64,000 nucleotides of DNA from VMDH01 sp038108875 (lineage in GTDB: Bacteria > Pseudomonadota > Gammaproteobacteria > Magnimaribacterales > D2472), in NCBI GenBank assembly GCA_038108875.1, contig JAYNII010000002.1, forward strand, positions 1 to 64,000. The letters are read 5' to 3'. Shown here piece by piece: positions 1-8,185 of this stretch. Each line of letters begins with the position of its first letter. Within the stretch, counting starts at the first letter, position 1. Position numbers and translations under genes: made by a program. Under the pieces are notes generated by a model. It saw only the letters and a program-made list of their open reading frames with translations, made no database searches and had not been told where the DNA came from.

Positions 1-8
1 TAAATATT

Positions 9-24
9 TCACAATATATTGTGT
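9..24. promoter_or_regulatory. NrdR box upstream of nrdA
   Basis: The 16-mer TCACAATATATTGTGT matches the NrdR consensus (aCACwATATaTwGTGT) at 15 of 16 positions, and its inner 14 bases form a perfect dyad. NrdR is the ATP/dATP-sensing repressor of ribonucleotide reductase operons, and the next gene downstream is nrdA. The site lies about 140 bases before the probable nrdA start. NrdR usually binds paired boxes. A possible partner at 44-59 matches only in its left half and has unusual spacing, so a single strong box is what can be supported. Confidence 0.8.
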
Positions 25-31
25 TTTTTGC

Positions 32-60
32 TTGATTATTTATCCACAATAAAGTTAAAT
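32..60 (+). promoter_or_regulatory. candidate sigma70 promoter of nrdAB
   Basis: TTGATT (32-37) and TTAAAT (55-60) are separated by 17 bases, each matching four of six consensus positions. This would start transcription near 67, leaving a leader of roughly 100 bases that contains an imperfect hairpin (71-80 pairing with 91-100). The promoter is weak by sequence alone. It is proposed mainly because the NrdR and DnaA sites flank or overlap it. Confidence 0.35.
40..48 (+). promoter_or_regulatory. DnaA box in the nrdA promoter region
   Basis: TTATCCACA is a perfect match to the high-affinity DnaA 9-mer. DnaA is known to regulate the nrdAB promoter of Escherichia coli through such boxes, linking dNTP supply to replication initiation. 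Here the box lies between a candidate -35 (TTGATT, 32-37) and -10 (TTAAAT, 55-60). A 9-mer can occur by chance in AT-rich DNA; another copy lies inside iscU, where it is probably meaningless. The position directly before nrdA is what makes this one credible. Confidence 0.6.
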
Positions 61-164
61 CACCAATAGGACAAAAATTTCAAAAAAACTGAATTTTTGT
101 ACCTCATCCCGATACAAATGAACAGTTGCAGGAAAAGCTGTGCTGGTATTTTGAGGCAAAATTA

Positions 165-3047
165 ATGGATTTACACGAAGAACAACAAACAAAAAACCAA
201 CCTGCGCCACAACCAAAAATTGTGCGAGAGGAATTGGCAATAACTGCACCAGGAAAACTTAGGGTTATTAAAAGAAATGGAAAAGTTGTTACTTTTGAAG
301 AAGACAAAATAAAAATTGCTGTTACCAAAGCATTCTTAGCAACTGAATCAGGAAATGCTGCAGCAAGCGAACGTATCCACACCAAAGTTAATGACATAAC
401 TGGAGATATCGTCGAAATCTTCAAAAGAAGAATGCCTTCAGGAGGAACTCTTCACATTGAAGAAATCCAGGACCAAGTTGAGCTGCAACTCATGAGAAAT
501 GAAGAATATCAAGTTGCTAGAAAATACATTCTTTACAGAGAAGAAAGAGCTCAAGAAAGAACAAAAAAACAGCCAATAAAACCCATTCAACTAGACAATC
601 TACCCAAGATTGAAGTAACAAAAAGAGATGGAACACGTGTACCTCTTGATATCAGTCGCTTATCAGAAGTTGTTAGCCATGCTTGTGAGGGCTTATCAGA
701 AACAAGCCCTAAAGTAATTCTAGAAGAAGCTGTCAAAAACTTATACGACGGTGTTTCTGTTTCAGATATGAAATCTGCTCTGATTATGTCTGCAAGATCC
801 AAGGTAGAAGTTGAGCCAAATTATAGCTTTGTTACAGCTAGAATCCTTTTAGATTCTTTGAGAGCAGAAGCACTCACATTTCTGAGGGTTGCAGAAGAAA
901 GTACACAAAGCGAAATGAAAGAAAATTATCCAAAAGCTTTCAAAGCTTTTATAGAAAAAGGGATTGAACTTGAGATGTTAAATCCTGATCTTAATAAGTT
1001 TAATCTTAATAAACTCGCAGCTGCCATTGATCCTGAACGGGATTATCAATTTACCTACCTTGGACTTCAAACTCTGTACGATAGATACTTTATCCATTCA
1101 AATGAAATTAGATTTGAATTACCACAAGTCTTCTTTATGAGAGTTGCAATGGGACTTGCAATGCAAGAAAACAAACCAGAAGAAAGAGCGATCGAATTCT
1201 ATAGATTGCTTTCAAGCTTTGATTATATGAGCTCAACACCAACTCTTTTCAATTCGGGTACTCTTAGGCCACAACTTTCTTCATGTTATCTAACAACTAT
1301 TCCCGATGATTTAGATGGAATATTCTCAGCCATGAAAGACAATGCGATGCTATCTAAATGGGCAGGAGGCCTTGGGAACGATTGGACACCAGTCAGAGCT
1401 TTAGGGTCATACATCAAAGGTACCAATGGTAAGAGCCAGGGAGTTGTTCCTTTTCTAAAAGTAGCCAACGACACAGCAGTAGCAGTTAATCAAGGCGGTA
1501 AAAGAAAGGGAGCTATGTGTGCATACCTAGAAACATGGCATTTAGATATTGAAGAGTTTTTAGAGCTCCGAAAAAACACTGGCGATGACAGACGAAGAAC
1601 ACATGATATGAATACCGCAAACTGGGTACCTGATTTATTCATGAAAAGAGTAGAGAACGATCAAGACTGGTCTCTTTTCTCTCCTGGAGAAACCCCAGAT
1701 CTCCATGATCTAACAGGAAAAGCATTTGAAGATAGATATCATGAATATGAAAAACTTGCCGCAGAAAGAAAGATACGACAACACAAGAAAATTCCAGCAA
1801 GAGATTTATGGCGAAAAATGCTGACCATGCTTTTTGAAACAGGACATCCATGGATCACTTTTAAAGATTCCTGCAACTTAAGATCTCCCCAGCAACATAT
1901 GGGAATGATTCACTCATCTAATTTATGCACCGAGATAACCCTGAATACAAGCAAAGATGAGATAGCGGTTTGCAACCTTGGTTCAGTCAATTTGGCCAAT
2001 CATATGGTTGATGGAAAATTGGATGAGGAAAAAATTAAACGCACAGTTACCACAGCTATTCGCATGCTTGATAACGTAATTGATATTAATTACTACTCTG
2101 TTGACACTGCAAAAAATTCAAACTTTAAACATAGACCAATAGGTTTGGGACTCATGGGTTTTCAAGATGCTCTATATATTCAAAATATTCCTTATTGTTC
2201 AGAAGAGGCAATAGAGTTTGCAGATAAAAGCATGGAACTTATAAGTTACTACGCCATTCACGCATCAACAGAGCTGGCAAAAGAAAGAGGAACCTATCAA
2301 ACTTTTGATGGCTCTCTCTGGAGCAAAGGAATCTTACCGAAAGACTCACTTAAAATCCTTATTGAAAACCGAGGATCAGAATACCTTAAAGTTAACTTAG
2401 ATGAATCACTCGATTGGGATTCACTCAGAGAGAAGGTCATGAAGGATGGGATGAGAAACTCAAACGTAATGGCAATTGCCCCAACCGCAACAATTTCAAA
2501 TATTACTGGGGTTACCCAATCTATTGAACCAACATACCAAAACTTATATGTTAAATCTAATTTATCTGGTGAATTTACAATTGTTAATCCGCACTTAGTA
2601 AGGAAACTGAAGGCAATTAATCTTTGGGACGATGTCATGATTAATGATCTCAAATTTTTTGAAGGGAGTTTGGCCAAAATCTCCCGAATCCCAGATGAAC
2701 TAAAAACGCTATTCTCAACAGCATTTGAGGTGGAACCCAGGTTTCTAGTTGAATCAGCAAGCAGAAGGCAAAAATGGATAGATCAAGCTCAATCTCTTAA
2801 TCTTTATATAGCAAATGCAAGTGGCAAAAAACTAGACATCACATATCGTATGGCTTGGTTGTGTGGATTAAAAACAACATACTATCTAAGATCAATCGCA
2901 GCCACTGGAACAGAAAAATCAACCGTAACACAAGGAACTCTGAACAAAGTTAGTGCTGTAAGTAATTCAAACAAGGATCTTGGTTCACCTGCCCCGGTAC
3001 CAGCAGCATGCTCACTGGACGACCCAGATTGTGAGGCATGCCAATAA
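165..3047 (+). CDS. nrdA: ribonucleoside-diphosphate reductase, class Ia, alpha subunit
   Basis: Large catalytic subunit that reduces ribonucleoside diphosphates to deoxyribonucleotides, working with NrdB encoded next. The ATG at 165 has TGAGG eight bases upstream and gives 960 residues. The frame also extends to a TTG at 126, which I consider less likely. Two ATP-cone modules are visible, at about residues 32-125 and 149-235, as in Pseudomonas NrdA. Catalytic features include the disulfide-forming cysteines near 374 and 603, the NLCTE motif with thiyl-radical Cys588 and Glu590, and a C-terminal CEAC redox pair. It begins a probable nrdA-nrdB-GST operon preceded by NrdR and DnaA sites. Confidence 0.97.
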   Translation: MDLHEEQQTKNQPAPQPKIVREELAITAPGKLRVIKRNGKVVTFEEDKIKIAVTKAFLATESGNAAASERIHTKVNDITGDIVEIFKRRMPSGGTLHIEEIQDQVELQLMRNEEYQVARKYILYREERAQERTKKQPIKPIQLDNLPKIEVTKRDGTRVPLDISRLSEVVSHACEGLSETSPKVILEEAVKNLYDGVSVSDMKSALIMSARSKVEVEPNYSFVTARILLDSLRAEALTFLRVAEESTQSEMKENYPKAFKAFIEKGIELEMLNPDLNKFNLNKLAAAIDPERDYQFTYLGLQTLYDRYFIHSNEIRFELPQVFFMRVAMGLAMQENKPEERAIEFYRLLSSFDYMSSTPTLFNSGTLRPQLSSCYLTTIPDDLDGIFSAMKDNAMLSKWAGGLGNDWTPVRALGSYIKGTNGKSQGVVPFLKVANDTAVAVNQGGKRKGAMCAYLETWHLDIEEFLELRKNTGDDRRRTHDMNTANWVPDLFMKRVENDQDWSLFSPGETPDLHDLTGKAFEDRYHEYEKLAAERKIRQHKKIPARDLWRKMLTMLFETGHPWITFKDSCNLRSPQQHMGMIHSSNLCTEITLNTSKDEIAVCNLGSVNLANHMVDGKLDEEKIKRTVTTAIRMLDNVIDINYYSVDTAKNSNFKHRPIGLGLMGFQDALYIQNIPYCSEEAIEFADKSMELISYYAIHASTELAKERGTYQTFDGSLWSKGILPKDSLKILIENRGSEYLKVNLDESLDWDSLREKVMKDGMRNSNVMAIAPTATISNITGVTQSIEPTYQNLYVKSNLSGEFTIVNPHLVRKLKAINLWDDVMINDLKFFEGSLAKISRIPDELKTLFSTAFEVEPRFLVESASRRQKWIDQAQSLNLYIANASGKKLDITYRMAWLCGLKTTYYLRSIAATGTEKSTVTQGTLNKVSAVSNSNKDLGSPAPVPAACSLDDPDCEACQ

Positions 3048-3062
3048 TAACGGAGAAAGAAT

Positions 3063-4304
3063 ATGCTTAATTGGGATGAATATAACAAAGATGAAGCAAC
3101 GCCAGCAGTAGCAAAGAAAATTGTGGCAGATGCCATACAAATGAAAGAAGAAATAGCTCAAAAATTGCCACAAGAAACTCTTAATACTAAAAAAAATGTT
3201 GAGCCAGGTAATAGAGCAGCTGAGGCAATGCAAGCCATAGCTGAATTGGACCCATCAGAGGGAATCAAAGAATTAGAAGCCCTAGGAGGAAGAGTTGAAG
3301 TTGATCAAAAGGCAATGATTAACTGCAGAGCAGACCTAAACCAATTAGTGCCTTTTAAATACGATTGGGCTTGGCAAAAGTACCTTGATGGTAGTGCTAA
3401 TCACTGGATGCCTCAAGAAATCAACATGACTGCAGATGTTGCTCTCTGGAAAAGCGAAAATGGTTTAACAGAGGATGAGAGAACTATCGTAAAAAGAAGC
3501 CTTGGATTTTTCTCAACAGCAGATTCTTTAGTAGCAAATAATTTAGTATTAGCAATATATAGACTTATTACTAACCCAGAATGCAGGCAATACATCTTAA
3601 GACAAAGTCTTGAGGAAGCAATCCACACTCATGCCTATCAATATTGCATTGAATCCCTTGGAATGGATGAAGGTGAAATATTTAATATGTATAGAGAAAT
3701 ACCATGCGTTGCTAAAAAAGCAAGCTGGGCACTGAAATATACAAAAGAATTGTCAGATCCCTCCTTTACAACCGGTACTATAGAAACAGACAAAAAATTG
3801 TTAAAAAATCTAATTGCTTTTTATTGCGTGCTTGAGGGCATATTCTTTTACTGCGGATTCACTCAAATTCTTTCTATGGGAAATAGAAATAAAATGACAG
3901 GTACTGCAGAACAGTTTCAATACATTCTTAGAGATGAATCAATGCATGTAAATTTTGGCATCGATGTTATCAACCAAATAAAATTAGAGAATCCAGAATT
4001 GTGGGATGATGTTATGAAAGAAGAGGCAGCCCAAATGATTCTTGAAGGAACCGAATTAGAGATTCAATACGCCAGGGATACGATGCCAAGGGGTGTCCTT
4101 GGGATGAATGCAGCCATGATGGAAGACTATTTAAAATTTATTGCAAACCGAAGATTAACTCAAATAGGGTTAACAGAAGAGTTCAAGGGAGCAAGCAATC
4201 CCTTTCCTTGGATGTCAGAGATTATGGATCTTCGCAAAGAGAAAAACTTCTTTGAAACAAGAGTAATTGAGTATCAAACAGGTGGCGCCCTAAGCTGGGA
4301 CTAA
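3063..4304 (+). CDS. nrdB: ribonucleoside-diphosphate reductase, class Ia, beta subunit
   Basis: Small subunit carrying the diiron-tyrosyl radical cofactor. It starts at an ATG preceded by GGAGAAAG, 15 bases after nrdA. The 413 residues match the long Pseudomonas-type NrdB, with an N-terminal extension of about 80 residues before the ferritin-like core. Metal ligands visible are Asp154, Glu185 and His188 (EAIHTHAY), the Glu of LEGIFFY, and the Glu and His of RDESMH. Tyr192 sits exactly where the radical tyrosine of E. coli NrdB lies, so the enzyme looks like a conventional tyrosyl-radical class Ia type. Confidence 0.97.
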   Translation: MLNWDEYNKDEATPAVAKKIVADAIQMKEEIAQKLPQETLNTKKNVEPGNRAAEAMQAIAELDPSEGIKELEALGGRVEVDQKAMINCRADLNQLVPFKYDWAWQKYLDGSANHWMPQEINMTADVALWKSENGLTEDERTIVKRSLGFFSTADSLVANNLVLAIYRLITNPECRQYILRQSLEEAIHTHAYQYCIESLGMDEGEIFNMYREIPCVAKKASWALKYTKELSDPSFTTGTIETDKKLLKNLIAFYCVLEGIFFYCGFTQILSMGNRNKMTGTAEQFQYILRDESMHVNFGIDVINQIKLENPELWDDVMKEEAAQMILEGTELEIQYARDTMPRGVLGMNAAMMEDYLKFIANRRLTQIGLTEEFKGASNPFPWMSEIMDLRKEKNFFETRVIEYQTGGALSWD

Positions 4305-4307
4305 TTA

Positions 4308-4919
4308 GTGCTTCTCTATTCCAGCAAAACAGGAAACAGTCCAAGAAAGGTCAGAATATTTCTTGCAGAGAAAGGTATTCAAGATATTGAATTAAAGAAT
4401 TTGGATTTGATGCAAATGGAGCATAAAACTCCAGAATACAGAGCAAAAGTTCCAAACGCTAAAGTGCCTGCACTTGAATTAGAGGATGGAACCATTATTA
4501 GCGAATCAACAGCCATATGTCGTTATCTTGAAGCTCTGTATCCAGATCCAAACTTATTTGGAGAAAGTCCAATGGAAATAGCAGCAATAGAAATGTGGCA
4601 ATCAAGAATTGTATTTGAATTGATGCTGCCTCTCGCAATGGGATTTAGACATACGCATCCTGCAATGGCTGCTATGGAGAATCAAAATGAATCCTATGGC
4701 ATCGCACAAAGAGAAGTAGGTATCAAATCAACCACTTACTTTGATAAAGTTTTGTCTGATTCAGAGTTTATTGCTGGAGACAGATTCACTTTTGCGGATA
4801 TTCAAATGATAAGCACCACAGAATTCTTCCTAAGATTAAATAAAATTGATCTCAATGATTTTAAAAATCTAGTACGCTATACAAAACTAATATCATCAAG
4901 ACCTAGCTACTCAGCCTAA
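4308..4919 (+). CDS. glutathione S-transferase family protein
   Basis: 203-residue soluble protein with an N-terminal thioredoxin-like GST domain: LLYSSKTGNSPRKVR at the start, then VPALELEDG and ISESTAICRYLE forming the cis-proline and glutathione-binding region. A helical C-terminal domain follows, with FTFADIQMI, the conserved hydrophobic-staple region. The start is a GTG three bases after the nrdB stop, so it is probably translationally coupled. A GST behind nrdAB could serve glutathione-dependent detoxification or redox supply. The substrate cannot be told from sequence. It ends two bases from the convergent SDR gene. Confidence 0.88.
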   Translation: MLLYSSKTGNSPRKVRIFLAEKGIQDIELKNLDLMQMEHKTPEYRAKVPNAKVPALELEDGTIISESTAICRYLEALYPDPNLFGESPMEIAAIEMWQSRIVFELMLPLAMGFRHTHPAMAAMENQNESYGIAQREVGIKSTTYFDKVLSDSEFIAGDRFTFADIQMISTTEFFLRLNKIDLNDFKNLVRYTKLISSRPSYSA

Positions 4920-4921
4920 AT

Positions 4922-5824
4922 TTATTTATCAGCTTGTTCTAGTATTTTTAAAGTCTGTTCAGGGCCACTAAAGCACTCTCTAGCATCTTCCATATTGGAA
5001 ATAGCTTCCCAGCTCGCAGCAATGTTTTCAGGTGTCATATGATCCCCCGTTCCAAGTGCAACCCCCATAGTTTCAAAGATTCTGAATTGAGTAAAAACAC
5101 CGGCTCCAGCCCCTAAAATTACTCCATTAGGAGCATCATCGCTTGCGAGATATATAACAGCGGGAGTAACAAACTCGGGCAGAAATCTTTCTCCTACACC
5201 CTCTGGAAAGAGTGCTTCAGTCATCCGTGATAAAGCAACAGGTGCAACAGCGCTGGAAAATACATTATATTTTTGGCCTTCAATTTTTAGACAATTCATT
5301 AAGCCAATCATAGCCATCTTAGCTGCTCCGTAATTAGCTTGACCAAAATTACCAAACAATCCTCCTGATGAAGTTGTGAATATGATTCTTCCAAAATTCT
5401 GTGTTCGCATAATAGGAAAAACCGCATGAGAGGTATACACACTGCCTTGAAAATGCACTTCCATTACTGCATTGAATTCTTCAATAGTTATTTTATGAAA
5501 ACTTTTATCTCTCAAAATGCCTGCATTATTAACTAGAATGTCAATCCTTCCCCAGGTATCCATTACTTCAGAAATCATATTATCTACGCCTTGCTTGTCA
5601 GAAACGCTACAGCCATTTGCAAGTGCTTCCCCACCGCACGCTTTAATTTCTTCAACAACTGCATTAGCCATTTCACTAGCTCCCCCAGAACCATCTACAG
5701 AGCCTCCAAAATCATTTACTACAACTTTTGCTCCTCTTTTAGCAAATTCTAGTGCATGCTGCTTACCTAGACCCCTGCCGGAACCAGTTACAATTACTAC
5801 TTTATTTTCAAAACGTATACTCAT
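4922..5824 (-). CDS. SDR-family dehydrogenase, MFE-2/17beta-HSD4-like
   Basis: 300-residue short-chain dehydrogenase. It has the glycine-rich NAD-binding motif TGSGRGLG at residues 13-20, the structural NNAG at 99-102 and the catalytic Ser near 153 with Tyr165 and Lys169 (YGAAK). The VVVNDFGG segment and overall length resemble the 3-hydroxyacyl-CoA dehydrogenase part of the multifunctional beta-oxidation enzyme MFE-2 rather than FabG. A role in oxidising a 3-hydroxyacyl-CoA or steroid-like substrate is inferred. It lies nine bases downstream of the flavoprotein gene and ends its operon. Confidence 0.88.
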   Translation of the reverse strand: MSIRFENKVVIVTGSGRGLGKQHALEFAKRGAKVVVNDFGGSVDGSGGASEMANAVVEEIKACGGEALANGCSVSDKQGVDNMISEVMDTWGRIDILVNNAGILRDKSFHKITIEEFNAVMEVHFQGSVYTSHAVFPIMRTQNFGRIIFTTSSGGLFGNFGQANYGAAKMAMIGLMNCLKIEGQKYNVFSSAVAPVALSRMTEALFPEGVGERFLPEFVTPAVIYLASDDAPNGVILGAGAGVFTQFRIFETMGVALGTGDHMTPENIAASWEAISNMEDARECFSGPEQTLKILEQADK

Positions 5825-5832
5825 AAAAACTC

Positions 5833-7059
5833 CTAAGCTGATCCTGAGAAAAGGTTCTCAGGTTTAAAATTTGGATCTCTAATAGTCTCCATTGATATGC
5901 TATAGCGGTTGCTTAAGGCTCTCTTGATTGCCATAAACTCTTTTGGTGAATTTACTGAATCCACTGCAATTAAACTACCATTTTTTCCATAGTAAGATAG
6001 AAATTGTGCTTCTCTTTTATTACCAACAATAAAAGACTCATCGTATCCGCTTGATATTCCAGCCATCTGAAGCTTAAGCTCGAATTGATCTGACCAAAAC
6101 CATGGAAGTTCATTATAAGTCATATCACCCCCTATTATCGAGGATGAAACTACTTTAGCCTGAGCAAGCGCATTTGGAACGCTCTCAAGTCTCATACTAT
6201 GATTATAGAATTGATTTACATGCTGAGTGCAATCCCCAGCTGCCAATATAAATGGATCTTCTGATCTGCAATAGGCATCTACATAAATTCCATTGTTGCA
6301 GGTAAGTCCAGCCTTTTCCGCTAATCCAATGTTTGGCACTGCACCTATGCCAACTATTACAGCATCTACCTCAATTTCATCTCCTGAATCTATCACACAT
6401 ACAACTACTCGATTATCAATTTTCTTGTATTCAACAACTCGAGATGAGCATCTTATGTCCACACCCTTGGAGGCATGAAATTCCTTATAAAAACTGGAAA
6501 CTTCTTCTGATGTGACTCGCTTTAGCAATCTGTCCTCAGCCTCAATAATAATAGGATTCATATCCATTTCCTTAAGCGAGGCTGCGAGCTCAAGCCCGAT
6601 ATATCCTCCTCCTATGAGGCATACTTTAGAATTTACGCTTAAAGAATTGGTTATTTGCTTCACATCATCTAGGGCTCTTAAATAAAAGATATTATCGCCT
6701 AAAGCTTCATTTAGAATTCTTGGACTTGCCCCAGTCGCGAGAACTAAATAGGAGTAGTCCAAAACACCAAAATTACCTGTTATAGTCTTTTCAGCTCTAT
6801 TGATTGAGTCAACCTTAATATCTGTTTGAACAGAAATGTCATTTTGTTGATAAAAAGATGAGGGTTTAAAGAATAGCTTATCTTCAGCAATTTTTGATTT
6901 AAAGAAATCTTTAGATAACGGCGGTCTATGATAGGGAAAATGGCGCTCTTGCGAAAGAATGCTAATATTGCCTAAAAAACCATCTTTTCTGAGGTTATAT
7001 GCTACGTTTGCTCCAGCATGGCCTCCTCCAACTATAATAACTTTCTGTTTTTTATCCAT
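5833..7059 (-). CDS. FAD-dependent oxidoreductase, ferredoxin/rubredoxin reductase type
   Basis: 408-residue NAD(P)H-dependent flavoprotein of the putidaredoxin/rhodocoxin reductase family. The FAD-binding IIVGGGHAGANVA motif is at the N-terminus, followed by an NAD(P)-binding CLIGGGYIGLELA motif near residue 150, the GIGAVPN and AAGDC segments, and a C-terminal reductase domain. Such proteins feed electrons through a small ferredoxin to cytochromes P450 or Rieske oxygenases. No ferredoxin of that type or oxygenase is adjacent. The ATG chosen overlaps the upstream aminotransferase stop by eight bases (ATGGATAA). The frame extends 24 bases further upstream. Confidence 0.9.
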   Translation of the reverse strand: MDKKQKVIIVGGGHAGANVAYNLRKDGFLGNISILSQERHFPYHRPPLSKDFFKSKIAEDKLFFKPSSFYQQNDISVQTDIKVDSINRAEKTITGNFGVLDYSYLVLATGASPRILNEALGDNIFYLRALDDVKQITNSLSVNSKVCLIGGGYIGLELAASLKEMDMNPIIIEAEDRLLKRVTSEEVSSFYKEFHASKGVDIRCSSRVVEYKKIDNRVVVCVIDSGDEIEVDAVIVGIGAVPNIGLAEKAGLTCNNGIYVDAYCRSEDPFILAAGDCTQHVNQFYNHSMRLESVPNALAQAKVVSSSIIGGDMTYNELPWFWSDQFELKLQMAGISSGYDESFIVGNKREAQFLSYYGKNGSLIAVDSVNSPKEFMAIKRALSNRYSISMETIRDPNFKPENLFSGSA

Positions 7060-8185
7060 TAAGTGCATCCATTGCAAGAGCAATTCTCTTGAGAGCTTCC
7101 TTTAGATTCTTTGTTGAAGTTCCAAAGTTCAATCTGATACATTGAGGCGCTCCGAAATCTTTGCCATCTGAAATACCTATGCCAAAATTCTCAAAATATT
7201 TACCCCATCCTGATTTTGGAACCTTGTGGAGAATTTTAATCCATATCAAAAAAGTTGCCTCTGGTACTATAAATTTAAGATTAGCTATTTGAGACAAGTG
7301 CTTTATACATATGTCTCTGTTTTCTTGCAGCTTTTTAATAAGTGACCGCCTCCAAGGCTCTCCTTTCTTAAAACACTCAAGCGTTCCAATAATTCCAAAT
7401 AAGCTAGGGTCTGGAACAATTCCATGAATGATATTTTGGAACTTCTTTCGCAATTCTATCGATGGAATTATTGCGAAACCACAACTTAAACCCGGAATAT
7501 TGAAAGTCTTAGCCGATGAATGCAATGTGATAGTTTTGTTCAAAATTCTTTTATCCTTACCAAGAGATAAAAATTTAATTTTTGGATCAAGAATAAGATC
7601 AGAATGGATTTCATCTGCCAGCAGAAATGAATTTTTCTTATTAATTAAAGAAATAATTTTTTCTGATTCTTCTGGATTCAAGACGCTCCCCCCAGGATTG
7701 CATGGATTTGCTAGCATTAACCAAGAGTCTTTGTGTAAAAGCTTTTCCAGTCTATTAAAATCATATGAAAACCTTCCATTGATTTCGTCTATTTTTAAAA
7801 TTGAATGGGGTATTTGTAAGTGCTTTGCTGCCTCTCTAAAGGGTGGGTAAATAGGCTCAGGTATGATTAATTCCTGTTTTGCATGAGCAGCCATTTGATT
7901 TACAGCATATATGGCAGTCACCAAATTTGGTACCCAGACAATCCATTGATCATCAATGACCCACTGCTGTTTTTTTTCGTAATACTCTATAAGAGCTTCA
8001 TTCAAAACTTTGGGTACTTTTGTGTACCCATAAGTATTGTGTTCAATGCGTTTGAGGAAAGCTTTCTGCAAAAATTCTGGTGATTGAAAATCCATATCGG
8101 CTATCCAAAGAGGTAAAATATCTTGGTTTGAATATTTGTCCCACTTTTTACTATGAGTGCCTCTTCTGCTCTTGCTTGTAATCAT
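7052..8185 (-). CDS. PatB/MalY-family PLP-dependent aminotransferase (C-S lyase)
   Basis: 377-residue fold-type I PLP enzyme. The N-terminal RRGTHSKKWDKY and LPLWIADMDF are hallmarks of the MalY/PatB cystathionine beta-lyase group. ANPCNPGG, the ADEIHSDL segment and the PLP lysine in SSAKTFN are present. The probable reaction is cleavage of cystathionine or other S-substituted cysteines to a thiol, pyruvate and ammonia. The ATG at 8185 is needed to keep the conserved N-terminus, and its codon overlaps the divergent alkB-like ATG within a single CATG. It is first gene of a three-gene unit with the flavoprotein and SDR. Confidence 0.9.
   Translation of the reverse strand: MITSKSRRGTHSKKWDKYSNQDILPLWIADMDFQSPEFLQKAFLKRIEHNTYGYTKVPKVLNEALIEYYEKKQQWVIDDQWIVWVPNLVTAIYAVNQMAAHAKQELIIPEPIYPPFREAAKHLQIPHSILKIDEINGRFSYDFNRLEKLLHKDSWLMLANPCNPGGSVLNPEESEKIISLINKKNSFLLADEIHSDLILDPKIKFLSLGKDKRILNKTITLHSSAKTFNIPGLSCGFAIIPSIELRKKFQNIIHGIVPDPSLFGIIGTLECFKKGEPWRRSLIKKLQENRDICIKHLSQIANLKFIVPEATFLIWIKILHKVPKSGWGKYFENFGIGISDGKDFGAPQCIRLNFGTSTKNLKEALKRIALAMDALNG

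Noticed and set aside
44..59. A second NrdR box
   Set aside because: Only the left half matches the consensus and the spacing to the first box is atypical; the same bases are better explained by a DnaA box.
25..164. Extension of nrdA to the TTG at 126
   Set aside because: The ATG at 165 has a good Shine-Dalgarno sequence and the extra 13 residues do not look like the family N-terminus.
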